Assembly: GCF_004216905.1 (NCBI RefSeq)
Contig: NZ_SGXJ01000003.1
Span: forward strand, 558,001-622,000
Source: Kribbella sp. VKM Ac-2569
Lineage (GTDB): Bacteria; Actinomycetota; Actinomycetes; Propionibacteriales; Kribbellaceae
DNA: 64,000 nt
Reading direction: 5' to 3'
Positions 32,168 through 40,894 of the stretch are shown one piece after another. Position numbers and translations under genes: made by a program. How positions within the stretch are numbered: position 1 is the stretch's first letter; each line of letters begins with the position of its first letter. Under the pieces are notes generated by a model, which saw nothing but the letters and a program-made list of their open reading frames with translations, was not told where the DNA came from and ran no database searches.

Positions 32168-32713
32168 TCAGGAAGGTTTGCGAGCGACCCGGGCGACCTC
32201 GTCGAGCAGACCCTGGAGCTGGCCCGCGAGCTGGGTGCGCGCGGTGGGGGAGAGCGACGCGACCAGCTCGGATTCGCGCGTGAGCACCTGGTCGACCGTC
32301 CGCTCGATCAGGTCGTGGCCGGCTTCGGTGAGCGTGACGACGACCGCGCGACTCCCGTCGTCCGCGGACCGCCGTGTGACCAGCCCGCCGGCTTCGGCGC
32401 GGGCGACCCGCTGCGAGATCGCGCCGGCGGTGACGAGCGTACGGCGGGACAGCTCGCGCGTACCGAGCTCGTACGGCGTGCCCGCGCGCCGCAGCACGCT
32501 GAGCAGATCGAGCGTCGCGGGATCCACGCCCGCGTCCGCGAGTACACGGCGCCGGTCGTCGGCGAACAGCTTCGCCAGCCGCCACAGAGGAGTGACGATC
32601 TCGATCGAGTCCGTCGGCGTACCCGGGCGTTCGCGCTGCCAGGCGCGAGCGATCTCGGCGGCGGGGTACGGGCTCGGCGCATCGAGCGGGTAGTAGTCGG
32701 TCACGGGACCCAT
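32168..32713 (-). CDS. MarR family transcriptional regulator
   Basis: A 181-residue winged-helix regulator. Its DNA-binding core is ELSRRTLVTAGAISQRVARA, then EAGGLVTRRSADDGSRAVVV, the MarR wing with DxRxxxV-like spacing (DDGSRAVVVTLTEAG). ATG 32713 is chosen because the 32-bp operator begins 4 bp upstream. It is divergent from an SDR gene, which it probably represses along with itself. The downstream UvrA-like gene may belong to the same regulon. The ligand is unknown. Confidence 0.88.
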   Translation of the reverse strand: MGPVTDYYPLDAPSPYPAAEIARAWQRERPGTPTDSIEIVTPLWRLAKLFADDRRRVLADAGVDPATLDLLSVLRRAGTPYELGTRELSRRTLVTAGAISQRVARAEAGGLVTRRSADDGSRAVVVTLTEAGHDLIERTVDQVLTRESELVASLSPTARTQLAGQLQGLLDEVARVARKPS

Positions 32714-32716
32714 GTT

Positions 32717-32748
32717 ACGTTTAGGTCTAAACATTTAGAGCTAAACGT
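32717..32748. promoter_or_regulatory. MarR operator candidate, 32-bp near-perfect palindrome
   Basis: The outer arms ACGTTTAG (32717-32724) and CTAAACGT (32741-32748) and inner arms TCTAAA (32726-32731) and TTTAGA (32734-32739) share the same centre. Only the positions 32725/32740 and the central CA break symmetry. It sits between the MarR start (32713) and the SDR start (32761) and is strikingly AT-rich for this genome, as expected for an operator over two promoters. Confidence 0.7.
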
Positions 32749-32760
32749 GAGGATTTCAGG

Positions 32761-33468
32761 ATGAGGACGATCGTGGTGACCGGGGGAGCAACCGGGATCG
32801 GGCGGGCGACCGCGGAGCGGTTCCGCGCGGACGGTGACGACGTGGTGATCACCGGCCGGCGCGCCGACGTACTCGAGAAGACTGCCGCGGATCTCGGAGC
32901 CAGGGGAGTGGTGTGCGATGCGACCGACCCGGCGCAGGTCGAGCGGCTGCTGGACGAACTGCCCGAGCGGGTCGATGTCCTGGTCAACAACGCCGGCGGC
33001 AACACCGACTTCGGCCGGCCCGACGGCGATCTCGCGCAGTTGAAGGCGAACTGGCTGGCGAACCTCGACGCCAACCTGATCAGCGCAGTACTCACGACAA
33101 CCGCCCTCGCACCCCGGTTGACCACCGCCGTCGTCCATCTGGGTTCGATCGCGGGCGCCCGCGGGGCCGGTTCGTACGGCGCCTCGAAGGCCGCGCTGGC
33201 GATGTGGAACGTCGACGCGGCGACCGAGCTCGGGGCCAGGGGAGTGACCTCCAATGTCGTCGCGCCAGGCTTCACCGCGGAGACCGAGTTCTTCCAGGGC
33301 CGGCTCACCGGCGACCGCCGCGAGACTTTGCTCCAGGCAACGCTGACCAAACGCGAAGGCCAGGTCGATGACATCGCCGGCACCATCCACTTCCTGGCCT
33401 CACCCGCCGGCCGCCACATCAGCGGTCAGGTCCTGCACGTGAACGGCGGAGCGCTCATTACGCGCTGA
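32761..33468 (+). CDS. SDR family oxidoreductase
   Basis: A 235-residue classical short-chain dehydrogenase. TGGATGIG is the cofactor glycine motif, NNAGG the structural motif, and Ser (LGSIAG), Tyr and Lys (YGASKAA) the catalytic residues. The C-terminus GQVLHVNGGALITR is typical. GRRAD after the second strand suggests NADP preference. ATG 32761 has GAGG 8 nt upstream. It is divergent from MarR across the palindromic operator, so expression is presumably induced by the MarR ligand. The substrate is unknown. Confidence 0.9.
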   Translation: MRTIVVTGGATGIGRATAERFRADGDDVVITGRRADVLEKTAADLGARGVVCDATDPAQVERLLDELPERVDVLVNNAGGNTDFGRPDGDLAQLKANWLANLDANLISAVLTTTALAPRLTTAVVHLGSIAGARGAGSYGASKAALAMWNVDAATELGARGVTSNVVAPGFTAETEFFQGRLTGDRRETLLQATLTKREGQVDDIAGTIHFLASPAGRHISGQVLHVNGGALITR

Positions 33469-33471
33469 TGC

Positions 33472-33498
33472 GTGACAACGTGTGCCAGGTGTGACAAT
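33472..33498 (+). promoter_or_regulatory. LacI-gene promoter with GTGACAA direct repeats
   Basis: GTGACA (33472-33477) and GACAAT (33493-33498) can act as -35 and -10 with a short 15-bp spacer. GACAAT ends 7 nt before ATG 33506. GTGACAA occurs twice, at 33472 and 33491, which may be autoregulatory binding sites. Confidence 0.35.
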
Positions 33499-33505
33499 GG
33501 GCGGC

Positions 33506-34555
33506 ATGCGTCCCACCGTCAAAGATGTCGCCAAGCTCGCCGGGGTGTCGCCGAAGACGGTGTCGAACGTGATCAACGGCGTCGTGTTCGTGCGCCCCGA
33601 GACCCGGGCCCGGGTGGAGAGCGCGCTCGCCGAGCTCGACTATGTGCCGAACATGAGCGCACGTGGCCTGCGCAACGGCCGTTCCGGCATGATCGCGCTG
33701 GCGCTGCCCGACCTGCTCCGGCCGTACTCCGCGGAGATCGTCCACCTGGTCGTCGAGCTCGCCCACGAGCGCGGCTGGGGTGTGCAGATCGAGCAGACCG
33801 CGGCGGAGCCCAAGCGCGAGTTCGAGCTGCTCTCGAAGGCCCGTGCGTACCTGGTGGACGGCCTGATCCTGAACCCGGTGAACCTCGACGACAGCGCGGT
33901 GATGACGGCCGGTCCGCTGCCGCCCCTCGTGCTGATCGGTGACGTCGATCAGGACGTGGTGAGCCAGGTCGCGATCGACAACGTCGCGGCCGCACGGGAC
34001 CTGACGAAACACCTGCTGGCGCAGGGCTGCCGCCGAATCGCGGCCGTCGGTACGCCGGAGATCCCTCGCGGCTCGAGCGGCGCCGGAGTCCTCGGCGGAT
34101 CGGCCCAATCCCCGGGTACGGCGGCGTCGCGGCTGCGGACCGCGGGGTATCGCCAGGCGCTCGAGGAGGCCGGCGTACCGATCGATCCGAGCCTGGAGAT
34201 CAGCCTCGACCGCTGGCGGCCCGAGGGCGCCGCGACTGTGGTGGGGAAGTACCTGGCCGAGCACGAGTTGCCGGACGCGTTCTTCTGCTTCACCGACACG
34301 TTGGCCTCCGGCACCTTGTCCGCACTGTGGAGCGCGGGTATCGACGTGCCGAAGCAGACGCTGGTGGCCGGGTTCGACAACATCCTCGACAGTCAGTTCA
34401 TGATCCCGCCGCTGACCACGATCGCCTTCGACCGGCGGGAGTTCGTCGCCGCGGCCCTCGACCTGCTCGCCGAGCGGATGGCGGACAAGGGTGCGCCGCC
34501 ACGCAGGGTGATGATCCCGCACCGCGTGGTCGAGCGCGCCAGTACCGCACGCTAA
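33506..34555 (+). CDS. LacI family transcriptional regulator
   Basis: A 349-residue repressor with the LacI helix-turn-helix and hinge helix (TVKDVAKLAGVSPKTVSNVI, then YVPNMSARGLRNGRSG) and a sugar-binding core ending in VAGFDNILDSQFMIPPLTTI. An upstream ATG at 33497 is possible, but the GACAAT box 7 nt before 33506 favours a leaderless start there. It precedes a binding lipoprotein and two permeases on the same strand and should repress them until its sugar is present. Confidence 0.9.
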   Translation: MRPTVKDVAKLAGVSPKTVSNVINGVVFVRPETRARVESALAELDYVPNMSARGLRNGRSGMIALALPDLLRPYSAEIVHLVVELAHERGWGVQIEQTAAEPKREFELLSKARAYLVDGLILNPVNLDDSAVMTAGPLPPLVLIGDVDQDVVSQVAIDNVAAARDLTKHLLAQGCRRIAAVGTPEIPRGSSGAGVLGGSAQSPGTAASRLRTAGYRQALEEAGVPIDPSLEISLDRWRPEGAATVVGKYLAEHELPDAFFCFTDTLASGTLSALWSAGIDVPKQTLVAGFDNILDSQFMIPPLTTIAFDRREFVAAALDLLAERMADKGAPPRRVMIPHRVVERASTAR

Positions 34556-34643
34556 CCGATACGTTTCCACAAAATCCCACATCGGAGTCTTGTGCCGGTC
34601 ATTCTAACGATGTAATTTTCGGTCCGCCCCCGAAGGAGACCGA

Positions 34644-35936
34644 ATGAGTGAAGATTTCTCCCGGCGCAGCCTGCTCAAGGCAGCAGCGGCGCTGGCCGGT
34701 AGTGGGTTGCTTGTCGGCTGCGCGCCCGGTGCGTCGCGTTCGACGACCAACCTGAACTACTGGCACCTTTTGACCGGCGGTGACGGCACGGTGATGGCAG
34801 GCCTGGTGGACGCCGTCAACGCCGCGAACCTCGGCTTTCGCACGACCCAGACCGTGTTGGCATGGGGTCCGCCGTACTACACGAAGCTCGCGATGGCATC
34901 GGCCGGCGGCCGCGCTCCGGACGTGGCGATCATGCACGCGTCCCGGATCGCCGGCTACGCGCCGGGCGGCCTGCTCGAGCCGTGGGATCTCGACCTGCTC
35001 GCCGAGGCCGGCCTCAGCAAGGAAGACTTCCCGGCCCGCGTGTGGGAGAAGTGTCAGTACGACGGGAAGCTCTACGCGATCGCGCTCGACACACACCCGT
35101 TCGTGCTCTACTACAACACCGATCACGCCGAGAAGGCCGGTGTCACGGAGGCTCTGCACTCCCTGAAGAGCCCGGAGGAGTTCACCGAGGTCGCGACCAA
35201 GCTGCAGAAGGTCACCGGGAAGCACGGCCTGTCGTACGGCTACCTCGGTGACGGCGCGCAGATGTGGCGACTCTGGTACACGCTCTACAAGCAGACCGGT
35301 GCCGACATGAAGCTCGTGCCCGGTCAGCCGGCCGAGGTCGACAAGGACGCCGCGGTCAAGACGCTGACCTTCGTCCAGTCGTTGCTCAACGACACGATCG
35401 CCTCGCGCAGCGGCGACGGCGGTACGGCGACCAGCGAGTTCCTGCACAGCGAGAGCGGCATGTTCTTCGGCGGCGTCTGGGAGCTCCCGGTGCTGAAGGA
35501 AGCGAAGCTGCCCGTCGACGCGGTGCCGATCCCGACCATGTTCGGGACGCAGGCGGCGTACGCCGACTCGCACACGTTCGTGCTGCCGCGGCAGTCGAAG
35601 GTGTCGCCGGAGCGGCGTAAGCACGTCTACACGATGGTGGCCGAGCTGCTGAAGCGGTCGGTGAAGTGGGCCGATGGTGGCCATATCCCGGCGTACCAGC
35701 CGGTCGCGACGAGCGCGGAGTACCAGGCGCTGAAGCCGCAGTCGAACTACGCGGGCATCCCGGCGTACGTGAACTACGACCCTGACGTGTGGTTCAGCGG
35801 CGCGGGCAGCGACTTCCAGAACTACTTCGCCGAGAACGTGCAGAACGTGTTCCTCGGCAGTGGTGATCCAGCGGCCGGGTTCGACGGTTTCGTCGCCCGG
35901 CTGAACAAGCTGCTCGACCGTCCGCAACCGGTGTGA
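34644..35936 (+). CDS. Extracellular sugar-binding lipoprotein (Tat-type signal)
   Basis: A 430-residue family 1 solute-binding protein. The N-terminus has a twin-arginine motif SRRSLLK followed by a hydrophobic stretch and the lipobox LVGC, so it is probably a Tat-exported lipoprotein. NLNYWHLLTGGDGTVMAGLV opens the mature domain, and LYAIALDTHPFVLYYNTD is the usual hinge region. AAGGAG lies 6 nt before ATG 34644. It would feed the two permeases directly downstream. The ligand is unknown; no sugar hydrolase is linked. Confidence 0.92.
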   Translation: MSEDFSRRSLLKAAAALAGSGLLVGCAPGASRSTTNLNYWHLLTGGDGTVMAGLVDAVNAANLGFRTTQTVLAWGPPYYTKLAMASAGGRAPDVAIMHASRIAGYAPGGLLEPWDLDLLAEAGLSKEDFPARVWEKCQYDGKLYAIALDTHPFVLYYNTDHAEKAGVTEALHSLKSPEEFTEVATKLQKVTGKHGLSYGYLGDGAQMWRLWYTLYKQTGADMKLVPGQPAEVDKDAAVKTLTFVQSLLNDTIASRSGDGGTATSEFLHSESGMFFGGVWELPVLKEAKLPVDAVPIPTMFGTQAAYADSHTFVLPRQSKVSPERRKHVYTMVAELLKRSVKWADGGHIPAYQPVATSAEYQALKPQSNYAGIPAYVNYDPDVWFSGAGSDFQNYFAENVQNVFLGSGDPAAGFDGFVARLNKLLDRPQPV

Positions 35937-35950
35937 GAGGAGAAGCACAG

Positions 35951-36886
35951 ATGTCTACTGCTATCGACACTCCGCCGGTGACGACGGAGGAGGTCACCGC
36001 TCAGGGCAAGGCTCGGGCGAAGCGTGGGGAGACCCTCGCCGGGTGGGCCTTCGCGGCCCCGTTCGCCGTACTGTTCGTGCTCTTTCTGGTGGTGCCGGCG
36101 GTGTACGGCCTGTACCTCAGCTTCACCGGCGAGACGCTGACTGGTGCGGGGAGCGGACTGGTTGGTTTCTCCAACTACGTGGAAGCGTTGCGCGACCCGG
36201 ACATGTGGAAGTCGCTCGGGAACACCGTGTGGTTCACGGCGCTGAGCACGATCCCGCTCATCGTCCTGTCACTCGCGCTGGCGTTGCTCGTGAACCTCGG
36301 CCTGCCGGGGCGCTGGTTGTGGCGGCTGTCGTTCTTCCTGCCGTACCTGCTCGCGTCGACCGTCGTCGTGATGTTCTGGAGCTGGATGTACAACCCGAAG
36401 CTCGGGTTGATCAACGGCGTGCTGGCGAAGTTCGGAGCCGAGCCCATCGCGTGGCTGCAGGATCCGAGGGTCGCGATGATCTCGGTCGTGATCACCACGC
36501 TGTGGTGGACGATCGGGTTCAACTTCCTGCTCTATCTCGCGGCGCTGCAGAACATTCCCGAGCAGCAGTTCGAGGCCGCGGCGCTCGACGGCGCGGGTAA
36601 GTGGCGGCAGCTGTTCTCGATCGTGATCCCGCAGCTGGCGCCGACCACGGCACTGCTCGTCACGCTGCAGATCCTCGCGTCGCTGAAGGTGTTCGACCAG
36701 ATCTACATGCTGACCAACGGCGGTCCGGCCGGAGAGACGCGGTCGATCGTGCAGTACATCTACGAGTCCGGATTCACCGGCTACCGGTTCGGCTACTCGT
36801 CGGCCATCTCGTACCTGTTCTTCGCGCTCATCGTCCTGGTGTCGCTGGCGCAGTACAAGCTGATCAACCGCAGGAGCGCCGCATGA
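35951..36886 (+). CDS. Sugar ABC transporter permease (MalF-type)
   Basis: A 311-residue CUT1 permease with a 30-residue cytoplasmic tail, six helices and the EAA loop EQQFEAAALDGAGKWRQLFS. AGGAG precedes ATG 35951, which is 14 bp after the binding-protein stop. The stop overlaps the next permease by 4 bp, as is usual for equal expression of the two channel halves. Confidence 0.92.
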   Translation: MSTAIDTPPVTTEEVTAQGKARAKRGETLAGWAFAAPFAVLFVLFLVVPAVYGLYLSFTGETLTGAGSGLVGFSNYVEALRDPDMWKSLGNTVWFTALSTIPLIVLSLALALLVNLGLPGRWLWRLSFFLPYLLASTVVVMFWSWMYNPKLGLINGVLAKFGAEPIAWLQDPRVAMISVVITTLWWTIGFNFLLYLAALQNIPEQQFEAAALDGAGKWRQLFSIVIPQLAPTTALLVTLQILASLKVFDQIYMLTNGGPAGETRSIVQYIYESGFTGYRFGYSSAISYLFFALIVLVSLAQYKLINRRSAA

Positions 36887-37764
36887 GCACCTACACCCTC
36901 AGCCGTGGGATCAAACAAACGCACAAGCCAGGCGAAAACCCCTGGAGCGTGTCCAGAATGGCCGCGCTGCTCGTCCTTGCGGTCCTGGCCGTAACCTGGC
37001 TGGTGCCGTTCGCGTGGGCGGTGCTCACGTCGCTGAAGAGCGAGGCGGACGCCGGTGCGTCGCAGATCACGCTGAACCCGCCCGACGGGCTCAGCTTCGA
37101 GGCCTACCGCAAGGTGCTGTCCGCGGGCGACATCCCGTCCTGGGCGTGGAACAGCCTGATCACCTCGGTGGCGATCACCTTCATCACGGTCGCCACGTCG
37201 GCGCTGGCGGGCTACGCGTTCTCGCGGGTGAACTTCAAGGGCAAGCGATTGTTGTACGCCGCGATCATCGCGGCGATCATCATCCCGCCGCAGCTGCTGA
37301 TCGTGCCGCTGTTCCGGCAGATGCTCGCGTTCAACCTGGTCGACACGTACTGGGGCATCATCCTGCCGCAGGCGTTCGCGCCCGCGATGGTCCTGATTCT
37401 CAAGCGTTTCTTCGACCAGATCCCGGTCGAGCTGGAGGACGCGGCGCGGGTCGACGGCGCCGGGCGGCTGCGGGTGTTCTGGTCCGTCGTACTGCCGTTG
37501 TCGCGGCCGATCCTCGCCGCGGTGGCGATCTTCGTGTTCATCGGGGCGTGGAACAACTTCCTGTGGCCGTTCATCGTGACCACGGACGCGGACCTGATGA
37601 CGTTGCCGGTCGGCCTGCAGACGGTGAAGAGCGCTTATGGGCTGCAATACGCGCAGAACATGGCCTCCGCGATCCTGGCCGCGCTGCCGCTGGTCGTGGT
37701 GTTCCTGTTCTTCCAGCGCCAGATCATCAAGGGCATTGCTACCACCGGCTTCGGTGGTCAGTAG
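36883..37764 (+). CDS. Carbohydrate ABC transporter permease (MalG-type)
   Basis: A 293-residue CUT1 permease. The EAA loop reads VELEDAARVDGAGRLRVFWS, and the C-terminus ends FFQRQIIKGIATTGFGGQ in MalG style. ATG 36883 overlaps the previous stop (ATGA). No ATPase follows, so this importer too must use a shared ATPase encoded elsewhere. Confidence 0.92.
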   Translation: MSTYTLSRGIKQTHKPGENPWSVSRMAALLVLAVLAVTWLVPFAWAVLTSLKSEADAGASQITLNPPDGLSFEAYRKVLSAGDIPSWAWNSLITSVAITFITVATSALAGYAFSRVNFKGKRLLYAAIIAAIIIPPQLLIVPLFRQMLAFNLVDTYWGIILPQAFAPAMVLILKRFFDQIPVELEDAARVDGAGRLRVFWSVVLPLSRPILAAVAIFVFIGAWNNFLWPFIVTTDADLMTLPVGLQTVKSAYGLQYAQNMASAILAALPLVVVFLFFQRQIIKGIATTGFGGQ

Positions 37765-37974
37765 CGCTTTCCTGGACGGCGATTCCGGTACTCGGGATTC
37801 CGGTCACGATCCCTTGAAAACACCGTCACTCTCAGCGAGGGTTGCCTGATCACTTCCGCGTCGTTTCCGGGTGCGGGAAGGACGGGGGAGTGTGCGGCCG
37901 TGCCGTGAGGACGAGGTGTTCGGTGCGACCGCAACCGCCATCACTCGGGGGCAGTACCCAGAGAAGGGGGAAGT

Positions 37975-38301
37975 GTGTCAGCGATGAGTAGGCTCGCCGA
38001 GCAGTGCCGTGATGTGAGGAGTCACGGCAACGCGGGACTCGGGCGGGCTTCGATCCAACCGGCGGTGTGTACCGGCATCCACGAGGTGAGCTCGTCGATT
38101 CCGTCGGTGCGTCCGCGACGCGTGGCGATGCTCAGACTGAGCAACGGAATGACGACCACGCTACGACTCGGCGACGGTGCCCAGGCGCCGGCGCCCGGCA
38201 CTACTGTCTACGTCCAAGGTGGCCGGGGCATGGGTGATCAACCTGCCTCAGGTGGGGTCATCCTCGCGTCGAGCGAGCCAGTTCGGGCGTCGAGAGTCTG
38301 A
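37975..38301 (+). CDS. Doubtful small hypothetical ORF in a 608-bp intergenic region
   Basis: GTG 37975 follows AGAAGGGGGAA, a plausible ribosome-binding site, and opens a 108-codon frame beginning MSAMSRLAEQCRDVRSHGNA. Third-position GC is lower than in real neighbours and no domain is recognised, so it may not be translated. The rest of the 37765-38372 interval (importer end to YCII gene) shows no other coding frame; it is G/C-rich spacer in which I see no convincing RNA fold. Confidence 0.2.
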   Translation: MSAMSRLAEQCRDVRSHGNAGLGRASIQPAVCTGIHEVSSSIPSVRPRRVAMLRLSNGMTTTLRLGDGAQAPAPGTTVYVQGGRGMGDQPASGGVILASSEPVRASRV

Positions 38302-38372
38302 GTCAGTGACTCGCCGGTCTCAGGTGTCCAACGCCCAGCTGAGGCCGGCAAGTCCCTGGACAGCACAGCCAG

Positions 38373-38723
38373 CTAGCTCTCCATCGGGTCGGTGAACTCC
38401 CGGATCTCGATGGGTGAGTATCTTGCCTCCGGCAGCCGCGCGGCGATCTCCGTCGCGCGGTCCAGACTGCAGTCGACGATGTAGTAGCCCGCCAGGACTT
38501 CCTTGGCCTCCGTGAACGGCCCGTCGGTGACCGCGGCCACGCCGTCGTTCACCTTCACCACGCGCGCGTTCAGGGTGGTGAGCCCGATGCCGTCGACGAG
38601 TTCACCGTTCGCCTTCAGCTCCTCCGAGAGCACGCGGTGCTGGTCCAGCACCTGCTCGATACCTTCGGCGTGCAACGTGTCCCAGGTGTCGTCGTTCCCG
38701 TAGATCAGCAGCATGTATTTCAT
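38373..38723 (-). CDS. YCII-related domain protein (DGPF family)
   Basis: A 116-residue single-domain dimeric ferredoxin-like protein. MKYMLLIYGND is the first strand, and VTDGPFTEAKEVLAGYYIVD is the DGPF-type YCII signature. Members are often encoded with ECF sigma factors or as stand-alone proteins of unknown function. GGAGG lies 6 nt before ATG 38723. The upstream neighbour on the same strand is the carboxymuconolactone decarboxylase-like gene, 72 bp away. Confidence 0.85.
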   Translation of the reverse strand: MKYMLLIYGNDDTWDTLHAEGIEQVLDQHRVLSEELKANGELVDGIGLTTLNARVVKVNDGVAAVTDGPFTEAKEVLAGYYIVDCSLDRATEIAARLPEARYSPIEIREFTDPMES

Positions 38724-38795
38724 CGCTTGCCTCCATTCACCCGGGTACGTCGGAGCCCCGGACATCTTCTCGACATCCGGGGCCCAGCGTAGTGA

Positions 38796-39251
38796 CTACC
38801 AGGTGGCGCCGGCCGGAGCCCGCACCGTGGTGTTGAGGCGGTTGAACAGGTTGGTGAGCCCGATCATCAGGATGATCGCCGACAGTTCCTTCTCGTCGAA
38901 GTGGTCGGCGGCGGCGCTCCAGATCTCGTCGGTGACCGCCGTCGGGTTGTCGGCCAGCCGGGTCGCGGCCTCGGTCATCTCGAGCGCGGCCCGCTCGGCG
39001 TCGGTGAACAGGTCGGAGTCGCGCCACGCGGCGACCTGGTGCAGCCGCTCGTCGGTCTCGCCGTTCTTCAGCGCCGACTTGACGCCGCCGAACACGCATG
39101 GCGAGCAGCCGTTGATCTGACTCGCGCGCAGGTGCACGAGTTCGAGCGTCGTGCCGTCGGTCCCGGACTGCCCGATCGCCTTGTAGATGTTCTGGATGCC
39201 CTTCGTGGCGTCGGGCAGAACCATTGCGGGGTTGGTCATCCGTGCTTGCAT
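38796..39251 (-). CDS. Carboxymuconolactone decarboxylase/AhpD-like protein
   Basis: A 151-residue all-helical CMD-domain protein. LRASQINGCSPCVFGGVKSA holds the CxxC pair typical of AhpD-like peroxidase partners, but the His that normally follows four residues after the second Cys is a Gly here, so the proton relay is altered. The C-terminal ILMIGLTNLFNRLNTTVRAP is typical. A role in alkylhydroperoxide or thiol-disulfide chemistry is possible but weakened by the missing His. GGAG lies 8 nt before ATG 39251. Confidence 0.82.
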   Translation of the reverse strand: MQARMTNPAMVLPDATKGIQNIYKAIGQSGTDGTTLELVHLRASQINGCSPCVFGGVKSALKNGETDERLHQVAAWRDSDLFTDAERAALEMTEAATRLADNPTAVTDEIWSAAADHFDEKELSAIILMIGLTNLFNRLNTTVRAPAGATW

Positions 39252-39284
39252 GGGAGGTTCTCCAAAAGCTGTGGTCTGTTGATT

Positions 39285-40067
39285 TCACTCCCTTGACGGA
39301 TGCTGCGCGGCCGATGTGACAGCGAACCGCAGATCTCTTTCGAGCCGGGTCTCCACGGGTACGGCGGGATCGGAGTACTGACCCGTCAGGCAGATCGGGC
39401 CGCTGTAGTTGAGCTGCCGCAGCGTCGCGAACACGGCCGGCCAGTCGGACAACCCGTCCTCGGCCTCGACGAAGTTCGTCTTCCAGCCGCCGTCCGCGCG
39501 GACATAGTGGACGTTCTTCAGGTTCACGATGCCCAGCCGGTCCGCGCCGAGCTCCAGCGTCACCGCGGGATGATCACCGGCGAGCGCGTCGTGCGCCGCG
39601 TCCCACACGAGCTTGAACCGATCGGGCAGCCCGTCGAGCAACTGCAGTACGCCGAGCGTCGACGAGACATATCGCCCGTGATGCGGTTGCACTCCGACCT
39701 GTACGTCGTACCGCTCGGTGAGTTCTGCGGCTTGTTCGAGCAGCTCGCGGTTGCGTCGTACGGAGGCGGCGTACCCGTCGGGGCCGAGGTCAGCCATGAT
39801 CCGGATCATCGGCACGCCGGACTCCGCGCACGCGGCGAACACCTGCTCGGACAGGTCGCTCGCGACGCTGATGGGTTCGATGCCCTCGGCCCGTAACTGG
39901 GCGGTGAACTTCGGCAGCTCGGCCTCGGCGGTCGCCGGTGTCACGTACGCCGTGTCGCGCACCGGGACCTCGGCGCCGGCGAATCCGAGTCCGGAGATCA
40001 GCCGGCCGAGCTCGTCACCGGGCAACCCGATCCACGGTTTGGTGAAGACGGACCACAGATAGGTCAT
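39285..40067 (-). CDS. Sugar phosphate isomerase/epimerase family (TIM barrel)
   Basis: A 260-residue AP endonuclease 2-type TIM barrel. Metal-site elements include GVQPHHGRYVSST, KLVWDAAHDAL (Asp, His) and IVNLKNVHYVRAD, with a C-terminal strand SGPICLTGQYSD. Such enzymes isomerise or epimerise ketoses and inositol derivatives. It is the last gene of a six-gene operon with an importer, an enolase-superfamily enzyme and a hydroxyacid dehydrogenase, so it probably takes part in degrading the imported compound. ATG 40067 lies 2 bp after the permease stop, with GGAGG upstream. Confidence 0.85.
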   Translation of the reverse strand: MTYLWSVFTKPWIGLPGDELGRLISGLGFAGAEVPVRDTAYVTPATAEAELPKFTAQLRAEGIEPISVASDLSEQVFAACAESGVPMIRIMADLGPDGYAASVRRNRELLEQAAELTERYDVQVGVQPHHGRYVSSTLGVLQLLDGLPDRFKLVWDAAHDALAGDHPAVTLELGADRLGIVNLKNVHYVRADGGWKTNFVEAEDGLSDWPAVFATLRQLNYSGPICLTGQYSDPAVPVETRLERDLRFAVTSAAQHPSRE

Positions 40068-40069
40068 GT

Positions 40070-40894
40070 TCAACGGCCTCCCAGCCCACTCATGGTGATT
40101 CCTCGGATGAACCAGCGTTGCGTGAGGAAGAACAGGACGATCAGGGGCACGGTGGTGACCGTGGCCGCCATCAGCAGCAGGTTCCACTGGGTGCCGTTGG
40201 TGTCCTGGAACACCTGCAGGCCGACCGAGGCGGTCCGGGTGGCGTCGCTGTTGGAGATCACCAACGGCCACAGCAAGTTGTTCCACTGCCCGATGAACTT
40301 GAAGACCGCCAGCGTCGCGATTGCCGGCACCGCGAGCGGCACGATGACGCGGACGAACGCCTGCCACCGGTTGGCACCGTCCAGCCGGGCGGCCTCCTCG
40401 TAGTCGCGCGGGATGCCGAGGAAGAACTGCCGCAGCAGGAACACGCCGATCGCGGTGAACGCGTGCGGCAGGATCATGCCCGGCCAGGTGTCGATCCCGT
40501 GCAGCTTCGCGACCAGCACGAACTGCGGGATCAGCGTGACCTGCGACGGGATCATCAGGGTCGCGAGGTAGATGCCGAACAGCCAGCTCCGGCCGGGGAA
40601 GTTCAGCCGAGCGAAGGCGTACGCCGCGAGCGCCGCGGTGACCGTTTCGAGGAGCGTCGTACCGGCGGCGAAGTAGATCGTGTTCAGCAGGTACTTGCCG
40701 AGCGGGACGAGCTCGAACGCGCGGGTCAGGTTCTCGGGATGCCAGCTGCTCGGCCAGAACGACGGCTTCGCGGCCATCGACTCGCCGTCGGACTGGAACG
40801 CGACGAGCACCATCATGACGACCGGCACCAGCGTGATCGCCGTGACCAGGAAGCAGGTGAAGACCACGAGTTTGCGGCGGATCTCAGTTGTCAT
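40070..40894 (-). CDS. Carbohydrate ABC transporter permease (MalG-type)
   Basis: A 274-residue CUT1 permease whose EAA loop reads DYEEAARLDGANRWQAFVRV and whose C-terminus is LTQRWFIRGITMSGLGGR. ATG 40894 lies 11 bp inside the end of the preceding permease gene. With its partner it forms the channel of the third sugar importer of the window. Confidence 0.92.
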   Translation of the reverse strand: MTTEIRRKLVVFTCFLVTAITLVPVVMMVLVAFQSDGESMAAKPSFWPSSWHPENLTRAFELVPLGKYLLNTIYFAAGTTLLETVTAALAAYAFARLNFPGRSWLFGIYLATLMIPSQVTLIPQFVLVAKLHGIDTWPGMILPHAFTAIGVFLLRQFFLGIPRDYEEAARLDGANRWQAFVRVIVPLAVPAIATLAVFKFIGQWNNLLWPLVISNSDATRTASVGLQVFQDTNGTQWNLLLMAATVTTVPLIVLFFLTQRWFIRGITMSGLGGR

